From positions 1-34,825 of IMG/VR virus record IMGVR_UViG_3300026078_000063: a stretch of DNA of 34,825 nucleotides; one strand, written 5' to 3'. Numbering within the stretch: the stretch's first letter is position 1; every line of letters starts with the position of its first letter. The position numbers and the translations under genes are program-made. Positions 29,979-34,825 of this stretch are shown piece by piece. Source of the stretch: a virus. The notes below the pieces were generated by a model, which did no database searches, had not been told where the DNA came from, and saw nothing but the letters and a program-made list of their open reading frames with translations.

Positions 29979-30634
29979 GGCGTCACCCGCTTGAACTCGA
30001 CCACCCACACCCACGGGTTGGCGTCCCAGTTGCCGGCGCCGTTGATCGACTCCCATAGCAGTTGGAATGCGCGGACTGGGTGCTGGGCAACGGCCACGCT
30101 AGGGATGACGTAGTCGATATGCTCGGAAGTGCTGAGGTTGGCGATGCCTTCAGCCATGGCGTCAGTTGAGTCGATCTCCCGCAGCCGCTCCACACGCACG
30201 CCGGTGATCTCTAGCGTGATGCGGCTGGCCCAGCGTGGCATGTGGATGGATGGGCGCCCTTTTTCTACTGGTCCGCGATAGACGCCTGCACCGGTCGAGC
30301 GGTTGCCTTGGATTCGGTGAGTGGCGCCATCGGCAAGGTAGCGAATGGTTGGCGAGATCAGCTCCTGCCAGTCTCGCTCGTGCTCAAGGCATGGCTCGGA
30401 GCGCTGCACCAACCACGATTCACGCACCCACAGCCGGTCGCCTGGCCGGCCGTAGGGGCTACGCATTGCCTCTCCAAGTCGCCCAAGCCGCATATCGTCA
30501 GGTGTGAACCGAGCCGGGACACCATTCGCCACGAAATCCGGCTGCGGCTTCACCACCCGCCGCGTCACCGTCTTGCGGCCATCGAGGATGGCGAGAACCA
30601 TCGGGCCGTTGAACAAAATCGGTCGTTCTTTCAC
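29975..30634 (-). CDS. ASCH-like (PUA-fold) phage protein
   Basis: This 219-aa protein begins with GTG and KERPILFNGPMVLAILDGRK, then TVTRRVVKPQP, the typical start of ASCH-type proteins in phages. Later segments are RPGDRLWVRESWLV, IHMPRWASRITLEITGVRVE and INGAGNWDANPWVWVVEFKRV. ASCH and PUA-like folds bind RNA or modified nucleotides, so RNA binding is a reasonable guess, not shown here. It overlaps both neighbours. Confidence 0.75.
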   Translation of the reverse strand: MKERPILFNGPMVLAILDGRKTVTRRVVKPQPDFVANGVPARFTPDDMRLGRLGEAMRSPYGRPGDRLWVRESWLVQRSEPCLEHERDWQELISPTIRYLADGATHRIQGNRSTGAGVYRGPVEKGRPSIHMPRWASRITLEITGVRVERLREIDSTDAMAEGIANLSTSEHIDYVIPSVAVAQHPVRAFQLLWESINGAGNWDANPWVWVVEFKRVTP

Positions 30635-31074
30635 GCTGCACTCCTCTCATTCCAAAGCGGATCGGGGTCAGGCACGTAGATCCCGGCCTCAGCCCCGACC
30701 TGCTGCACCATGTCGTAGAACCGCGCGAACTCCGCCGTTCCCAGCACGTCGCGCCTACCATCCGGCCCCGTCGTCGTCGTGCGATAGGGCTTGCTCACAA
30801 GCTGCCCAGCGAACTCCTTTTCGACCGTGCCGAAGAACCGCTTGCAGAACGCCTCGTGCAACTCGTCCTTCGTGAAGCCGGTCTCGCGCTCCAAAGCTGG
30901 GTAGGCCACGCCGAATAGCGCATGGTTCTGCGGGTCCGTCCGCTCGCGCCGGTACTCCTTCACCTCGACCTGGTACGACCGCGACACCGGCAGCTTGTCG
31001 AGGAACGCATGTAGGTTCGACGCGACCAACGCGCGTCCCGGATGGTTCTTGTGCAGGACGAAGGTGGAGGGCAT
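30631..31074 (-). CDS. NinB-like recombination protein
   Basis: This 147-aa protein has RERTDPQNHALFGVAYPALE, GFTKDELHEAFCKRFFG and a C-terminal FARFYDMVQQVGAEAGIYVP. The R-x-x-x-Q-N...L-W/F pattern, plus a helix with E-L-H-E/D, resembles NinB/YbcN-type proteins, which in lambda help the recombination genes. The likeness is remembered and moderate. Placement directly after ERF and YqaJ supports a recombination role. It starts three bases past the exonuclease stop. Confidence 0.55.
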   Translation of the reverse strand: MPSTFVLHKNHPGRALVASNLHAFLDKLPVSRSYQVEVKEYRRERTDPQNHALFGVAYPALERETGFTKDELHEAFCKRFFGTVEKEFAGQLVSKPYRTTTTGPDGRRDVLGTAEFARFYDMVQQVGAEAGIYVPDPDPLWNERSAA

Positions 31075-31076
31075 GG

Positions 31077-31685
31077 CTAGGCGGCCTTCGATCCGAAGCG
31101 GGCGATGTAGCTGTCCAATTCGCCAATGAAATCGTCCACTGCTTGCTGGAGACTGGCCATGTAAGCCTCGTCACGCTCGACGCGGATGCAGAACAAAGGA
31201 AGGCGTGGCCAGTAGCTCACGAAGTCGCACCAGGCACGACCGCTTATCCATAGTTGCCCTTGTACCTGCGCGACGTGTTCGGATGGCAGCTTGCCCTTGT
31301 CCAACACGTCCAGTTGCAAGTGCGGGAGCTTGGTCTTGATTTCCAGCAGACCATCGTCGCCAACCAGACTGTCAGGACTTGCGCCAACGCGACCACGACG
31401 CATGAAGCCAACCGACAGCGGCTCTACATCATTCGTGAAGGCGTACATATCGCGCGCTTCCGATTCCATGATGTGGCCGCGCTCGGTGTGCGCGTTGCTG
31501 AAGCTCTCCGCACATTCACCAGTGATAGCTTCACCGGCAAGCGTCAGCATGTATTTCCGTCGCGTGATGCCCTGGCCCTTCGCCAGAACATCCGCGAACC
31601 GCGATGCGGTAACGATGCCGCGCCGAGCCTCGAACCATTCAGGTGTGTTTTGGAGGCATTCGAAGATTTCCAGAGCGTCAGTCAC
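31077..31685 (-). CDS. YqaJ-family recombination exonuclease
   Basis: This 202-aa exonuclease likely resects double-stranded ends for single-strand annealing. It has WFEARRGIVTASRFADVLAKG (in place of the RRxGIGGSD opening), HTERGHIMESEARDMYAF, GASPDSLV and LLEIKTK, which carry the PD-(D/E)xK catalytic residues, and AQVQGQLWISGRAWCDFVSY. It belongs to the YqaJ/lambda-exo group. The GTG start at 31685 gives a GTGA overlap with the ERF gene. ERF and exonuclease together form a two-component recombination system. Confidence 0.93.
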   Translation of the reverse strand: MTDALEIFECLQNTPEWFEARRGIVTASRFADVLAKGQGITRRKYMLTLAGEAITGECAESFSNAHTERGHIMESEARDMYAFTNDVEPLSVGFMRRGRVGASPDSLVGDDGLLEIKTKLPHLQLDVLDKGKLPSEHVAQVQGQLWISGRAWCDFVSYWPRLPLFCIRVERDEAYMASLQQAVDDFIGELDSYIARFGSKAA

Positions 31686-32413
31686 TTTGCTGACTCCCTG
31701 CGCAATTCCTCGATGCGCCGATTGAAAGCCGCCATCAGCGTCTTGGGCACTTTCTGCGGCTCGCCCCATTCCGAAAGCATCTCGGCCTTCACGGCATCGC
31801 GCGACACTTTGTCGGTCATGTCGGCGATCTTGTCGATCCATGCTTGGTCGAATTCCGGCTCCTGAACGGATGCGTACGCATCGTCGTCCTCGCCGTGACT
31901 GGTGAGATTGAGGAGCGCGCCGGCCGTGTAGCGCTTGCCATAGCTCACGGTGGAGGCGACAGCCTGCACGGCGTTCTTGCTGCCACTGGCGTCAGCCGGA
32001 AGCGTGATGCTGGTTTCCTCGCGATGGCCCGCTGCGTGCGACAGGACGCCCGTGACCGTAATGCCGTTCGCGAAGTCCGTGCGGAAGGTGAGGGCGAAGC
32101 CGTGCTTCATAAGCACCGGCTTGATTGCGGTGTTGATGTCCTCCCACAACGCGAAGGTATAGCGAACCTGGCCCTGCACAACGGCCTTGCCACGTTCGCC
32201 GATAGCCGGCAATTCCGGTTGCAACGCTGACATGGCTGCATCAAAAGCCGCTTTCGCCTCACGCGCAATGGCGCGCTCCTGCATCTGCATCAGGCGTTCC
32301 ATCTTGTCGATATCGACGGACGGATCCCGTGCTGCGCGCTCGATCATGGAATACATCGGATCGGCGACAGCCATTGCCTGCGAAGGCTGATCGATCTTGG
32401 CTACGTTGCTCAC
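31682..32413 (-). CDS. erf: ERF-family single-strand annealing protein
   Basis: This 243-aa protein likely coats and anneals complementary single strands, as P22 Erf does. The core has FDAAMSALQPELPAIG, YTFALWEDINTAIKPVLMKHG (about 85-105), SHAAGHREETSITLP and VSYGKRYTAGALLNL, all typical of the ERF superfamily. A linker and a basic C-terminal helix follow (NRRIEELRRESAK). It starts with GTG at 32413 with AGAGGA upstream; a short hairpin lies immediately before that site. It is coupled to the exonuclease by GTGA. Confidence 0.94.
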   Translation of the reverse strand: MSNVAKIDQPSQAMAVADPMYSMIERAARDPSVDIDKMERLMQMQERAIAREAKAAFDAAMSALQPELPAIGERGKAVVQGQVRYTFALWEDINTAIKPVLMKHGFALTFRTDFANGITVTGVLSHAAGHREETSITLPADASGSKNAVQAVASTVSYGKRYTAGALLNLTSHGEDDDAYASVQEPEFDQAWIDKIADMTDKVSRDAVKAEMLSEWGEPQKVPKTLMAAFNRRIEELRRESAK

Positions 32414-32423
32414 AAAATCCTCT

Positions 32424-32440
32424 GCCGGCTACGGGCCGGC
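32424..32440 (-). promoter_or_regulatory. hairpin beside the ERF ribosome site
   Basis: A perfect 6-bp stem (GCCGGC-N5-GCCGGC) lies directly upstream of the AGAGGA ribosome site of the ERF gene. It is within the 43-base gap after the 32457 gene. It could tune ERF translation or stabilise the message. There is no T-run, so termination is unlikely. Confidence 0.45.
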
Positions 32441-32456
32441 GCCGTGTGGAATGGGT

Positions 32457-32600
32457 TCAGACGATGCGGATCCGCGGCTTCACGCGGAGGCGTGGCTTGC
32501 GCTGGATGTGGTGGCAGCCCGACGCGTAGAAGCGGTAGTACCAGCGCGCAAGGCGCTCGTCGGCGGTCGGGACGCGGGTTGAGCGGGTGAGGATGGTCAT
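32457..32600 (-). CDS. small basic hypothetical protein
   Basis: This 47-aa protein starts at an ATGA overlap with the HNH gene. It is strongly basic (MTILTRSTRVPTADERLARW, then HIQRKPRLRVKPRIRIV) with two aromatic residues. It may bind nucleic acid. No family is recognised. Overlap and reading-frame continuity are the evidence that it is real. Confidence 0.58.
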   Translation of the reverse strand: MTILTRSTRVPTADERLARWYYRFYASGCHHIQRKPRLRVKPRIRIV

Positions 32601-33163
32601 GCGGAAACTCCGTCAGCAAAGGAATCGCTGACCACCGCCATCGACAGGGAGGGGCGATCTGGTAGCTGTTTCCAAGTTAGACGTTCAACGATTTGGGTTA
32701 TGGTTTTCCGACAGACAGAGAATTCGCGTGCTAGTTTTCTCTTATTCATTCCAGATGCATGCTTATCGCGGATAGCGAGTACAGTTTCAGCGGAGAGTCG
32801 ACGCGTCTTGATGCCTTTATTGATATTGCGAAGACCAGTTTTTATCGAGTGCTGAATGTTCTGTTTCGCAGTTACGATCTCAAGATTCTGAATGCGGTTA
32901 TCTGTCTTAATGCCGTTGATATGGTTGATCTGCATTCCATCCGGGATGGGCCCGTGCACACTTTCCCATATCAATCGATGTGCGGCGCCTAGATACTGTC
33001 CATTGGAATGGATAGCTAAATAGCCGTAGCGATCAATTCGCCGCAAAGGTTTTCCTTTTGTTCCACGGATGATTCCGCTTGCCGGGTCAAAGGAAAGCCT
33101 TGAGATAGCTCGCTCTTTGCGCAGCTCGGCGATGTATGCGGTGGACTCGGTGAACTCGCACAT
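32597..33163 (-). CDS. HNH endonuclease with C-terminal HTH, copy 2
   Basis: This 188-aa nuclease has a NUMOD-like start (FDPASGIIRGTKGKPLRRID; YGYLAIHSNGQYLGAAHRL), then the HNH core (PDGMQINHINGIKTDNRIQNLE, with the H-N-H residues). The C-terminal HTH is LSAETVLAIRDKHASGMNKR...LAREFSVCRKTITQI. The gene is clearly A/T-richer than its flanks, a sign of transfer. It starts at a TGATG overlap (33163). It shares the HTH tail type with the copy at 33602. Confidence 0.88.
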   Translation of the reverse strand: MCEFTESTAYIAELRKERAISRLSFDPASGIIRGTKGKPLRRIDRYGYLAIHSNGQYLGAAHRLIWESVHGPIPDGMQINHINGIKTDNRIQNLEIVTAKQNIQHSIKTGLRNINKGIKTRRLSAETVLAIRDKHASGMNKRKLAREFSVCRKTITQIVERLTWKQLPDRPSLSMAVVSDSFADGVSA

Positions 33164-33276
33164 CACGGCACCCATCCCTTTGCATGCGCAACCAGGTAGC
33201 CGATGGAAGTGGCCCACATCGCGGCGTAAGCGATGGCGCCGAGCCAGAATTGGCGGCGGGAGGGGCGCGTGGTCAT
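33163..33276 (-). CDS. small single-pass membrane protein
   Basis: This 37-aa protein begins at an ATGA overlap and ends at a TGATG overlap. A basic start (MTTRPSRRQF) precedes a membrane helix (WLGAIAYAAMWATSIGYLVA), with a short basic end. This is a typical tiny phage membrane protein. The role is unknown; host membrane protection or exclusion is possible. Confidence 0.6.
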   Translation of the reverse strand: MTTRPSRRQFWLGAIAYAAMWATSIGYLVAHAKGWVP

Positions 33277-33605
33277 GCCTGCCTCTCCAGCTCGTCCACC
33301 TTGGCTTCCAGTTCGTGCATGTACTTGTCGATCAGCCAGTCGATCGCCTTCAGCACGTTCTCGTCACTCGCGGTGCGTGTGGTGTACTCGGCCTCGCAGC
33401 CAGACGGACCCCACGAAATCACCGCCGGCTTCGTGCACACCTCGTACTCGAAGGGCTCGCGCAGTACGGCGGGGCGCATGTCAGCTTCGGCACGCGTGCG
33501 CAGACGGCGGCACTCGTCCTCAAGGAACTGGATGCGGTCGGCTTCAGTAGGCGGTTGGCAGACGCCGCGAATGGCGGCTTGCAGAGGGGCAGGGAGCGCG
33601 CTCAT
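33273..33605 (-). CDS. hypothetical coiled-coil protein
   Basis: This 110-aa protein is taken from the ATG at 33605 (ATGA overlap); a start at 33620 lies in the HNH gene. It has RIQFLEDECRRLRTRAEADM, a beta-rich middle (EYEVCTKPAVISWGPSG) and a C-terminal coiled coil (IDWLIDKYMHELEAKVDELE). No catalytic motif is seen. The family is not recognised. Confidence 0.63.
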   Translation of the reverse strand: MSALPAPLQAAIRGVCQPPTEADRIQFLEDECRRLRTRAEADMRPAVLREPFEYEVCTKPAVISWGPSGCEAEYTTRTASDENVLKAIDWLIDKYMHELEAKVDELERQA

Positions 33606-34144
33606 GCCCGCATCCCCCATGCCGTCTGCAGCTCACGCTCATCCGCGTCAACCCAGCTCCAAGTCCTTCCTATCCAAACATCATGTATTACGCCACGACC
33701 AACGCCAAAGCGGCGCCCTATCTCAGTCATAGTCAAGCCATTCCCTTCTAGTCTGCGAATGGCCCTAACATCGTCCGGTGTGATCTTGTTGGCGACAGGT
33801 GAATTGCCGCGACCTGGCCGAAACCTTCCGCTTGAGGGAGGCGGCTTCAATCGCCCTTTGCGTAGCGCATCCTGAATGTTGTCCTTTGGTGTGCCGAGGA
33901 ACAGATGATCTGGGTTTACACAGGATCGTGTATCGCATCTATGGCAGACAAGCATTCCCGCAGGAATATCTCCCTTAAATGCCGCATAGCTTGCGCGATG
34001 AGCACGGGCAGTAATATGTCCAGAAACAGTACAGTTGCCATATCCAGATTTAGTAACTGATCCAGTCCAAAGCCAGCATCCGGCCTCAGGAACAGGCATG
34101 GAAAGCGCAATAATTCGCGCTTGCATTTTTGCTGATTCATTCAT
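33602..34144 (-). CDS. HNH endonuclease with C-terminal HTH, copy 1
   Basis: This 180-aa nuclease has the same N-terminal half as copy 3: GCWLWTGSVTKSGYG, AHRASYAAFKGDIPAG and CHRCDTRSCVNPDHLFLG. Its C-terminal half has an HTH (TPDDVRAIRRLEGNGLTMTE, then IGRRFGVGRGVIHDVW) of the kind found in copy 2. It overlaps the neighbours by ATGA. It could cut related phage DNA lacking the gene, giving homing or competitor exclusion. The domain mix suggests shuffling among the three genes. Confidence 0.88.
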   Translation of the reverse strand: MNESAKMQARIIALSMPVPEAGCWLWTGSVTKSGYGNCTVSGHITARAHRASYAAFKGDIPAGMLVCHRCDTRSCVNPDHLFLGTPKDNIQDALRKGRLKPPPSSGRFRPGRGNSPVANKITPDDVRAIRRLEGNGLTMTEIGRRFGVGRGVIHDVWIGRTWSWVDADERELQTAWGMRA

Positions 34145-34344
34145 GCCGCACTCCTTGTTGCCGCATGGAGCATTTGCTGGCGGGAAAGCCACTTCACACG
34201 CGCCCCGAAGTGCGCCTCGTCGCTGGTGTCGTACGTCAGGCCCGTGCGCGTCAGGACACGGCCGCACTCGTCCATCACGACGCCGATCCACTGGCCCGGC
34301 GCGGTGGCCGATCGCTCGGCCTGGAATTCGACTTGCTGGTGCAT
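34141..34344 (-). CDS. small hypothetical protein
   Basis: This 67-aa protein starts three bases after the stop of the repeat protein. It has MHQQVEFQAERSATAPGQWIG, VVMDECGRVLTRTGLTYDTS and a basic end (ARVKWLSRQQMLHAATRSAA). The beta-rich first part followed by a helix is unremarkable. The family is not recognised. Confidence 0.62.
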   Translation of the reverse strand: MHQQVEFQAERSATAPGQWIGVVMDECGRVLTRTGLTYDTSDEAHFGARVKWLSRQQMLHAATRSAA

Positions 34345-34347
34345 GGC

Positions 34348-34825
34348 TCAGGCCTCCACCGGCTTGCCGCCGCGCAGCGAATACCAGGTGTCGGCTTTGA
34401 TGCCGTCGCGTCCGGCAATGCCAGCCCAAACGGCAACGATCGTCCTGCTTGAATCACGCTCTACGAGGAAAAGAGCGCACCCTTCTTTGCCGCGAACCTT
34501 GCCGGAGTAGCCCGAGGCCATGGCAGCGCCGTAGTCGCCCGAGGCCGTGGCAGCGCCGGAGTTGCCCGAGGCCGTGGCAGCGCCGTAGTCGCCCGAGGCC
34601 GTGGCAGCGCCGGAGTTGCCCGAGGCCGTGGCAGCGCCGTAGTCGCCCGAGGCCGTGGCAGCGCCGGAGTTGCCCGAGGCCGTGGCAGCGCCGGAGTTGC
34701 CCGAGGCCGTGGCAGCGCCGTAGTCGCCCGAGGCCGTGGCAGCGCCGGAGTTGCCCGAGGCCGTGGCAGCGCCGGAGTAGCCCGAGGCCGTGGCAGCGCC
34801 GTAGTGGCCCGAGGCCGTGGCAGCG
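34348..34825 (-). CDS. DUF7666-type tandem-repeat protein, C-terminal part (continues from 1-728)
   Basis: This is the second half of the 401-aa protein that starts at 728. Twelve more repeat units are followed by a 50-residue cap ([18 protein letters not shown], then [20 protein letters not shown] and [12 protein letters not shown]). This cap is characteristic of the family. The stop is at 34350-34348. The frame agrees with the N-terminal part only if base 34825 is joined to base 1. In total the protein has 143 head residues, one Gly, 23 nine-residue repeats and the cap. Confidence 0.85.
   Translation of the reverse strand, partial: AATASGHYGAATASGYSGAATASGNSGAATASGDYGAATASGNSGAATASGNSGAATASGDYGAATASGNSGAATASGDYGAATASGNSGAATASGDYGAAMASGYSGKVRGKEGCALFLVERDSSRTIVAVWAGIAGRDGIKADTWYSLRGGKPVEA
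34502..34825. repeat. 27-bp tandem repeat, 12 units
   Basis: Twelve units in the same phase as those at 1-297. In coding order the variable pairs are HY, YS, NS, DY, NS, NS, DY, NS, DY, NS, DY, YS. The last unit (34502-34528) also has a framework change, Thr to Met. Joined through the window ends, the array has 23 units, though read assembly may have changed the true number. Confidence 0.97.

Overview
The window looks like the complete genome of a tailed phage with short-tail (P22-like podovirus) architecture. The head and tail genes are P22-type: large terminase, a portal of about 724 aa, scaffold, P22-family coat, gp4-like and gp10-like tail-accessory proteins, and ejection proteins. Lysis is by a lambda R-type endolysin with a nested spanin pair, so the host is Gram-negative. 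The high GC content and the repeat-protein family fit a high-GC proteobacterium (Xanthomonadaceae or Burkholderiales type). That host guess is inference.

The two window ends fall inside one gene on the minus strand. Bases 728 to 1 encode the N-terminus and 34825 to 34348 the C-terminus of one repeat protein. Both the reading frame and the 27-bp repeat phase continue exactly across the join. The molecule is therefore most simply read as a circular contig cut inside a tandem repeat, as expected for a circularly permuted, headful-packaged genome.

Two divergent operons start from a 167-bp control region (945-1111). It holds two mirror-image promoter/operator modules and lies beside a YdaS/Cro-like repressor gene. 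Rightward (1112-26292) come the regulator, small unknown genes, a DUF1376 replication protein with iteron-like repeats, DnaB helicase and RusA resolvase. Two tandem small HTH proteins, the terminase pair, portal, scaffold, coat and a GroES-like co-chaperonin follow. Next are the neck genes, a 2-oxoglutarate/Fe(II) oxygenase, ejection proteins, a PurD-like ATP-grasp ligase, two tail fibres, and a lysis cassette (holin, endolysin, overlapping spanins).

Leftward (944 through the origin, then 34825 down to 26348) run the repeat protein, three HNH endonucleases, an ERF annealing protein plus YqaJ exonuclease, a NinB-like protein, an ASCH-like protein and a string of small accessory genes. Almost all genes overlap by ATGA, GTGA or TGATG, so translation is tightly coupled. 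No integrase, partition gene or classical CI repressor was found. No gene-free stretch exceeds about 170 bases.

The least explained parts are the near-identical repeat protein with coordinated codon variation, the oxygenase and ATP-grasp genes inside the virion operon, a small antisense membrane gene, a gp10 homologue apparently split by an inserted gene, and a non-coding inverted-repeat segment at 29682-29780.
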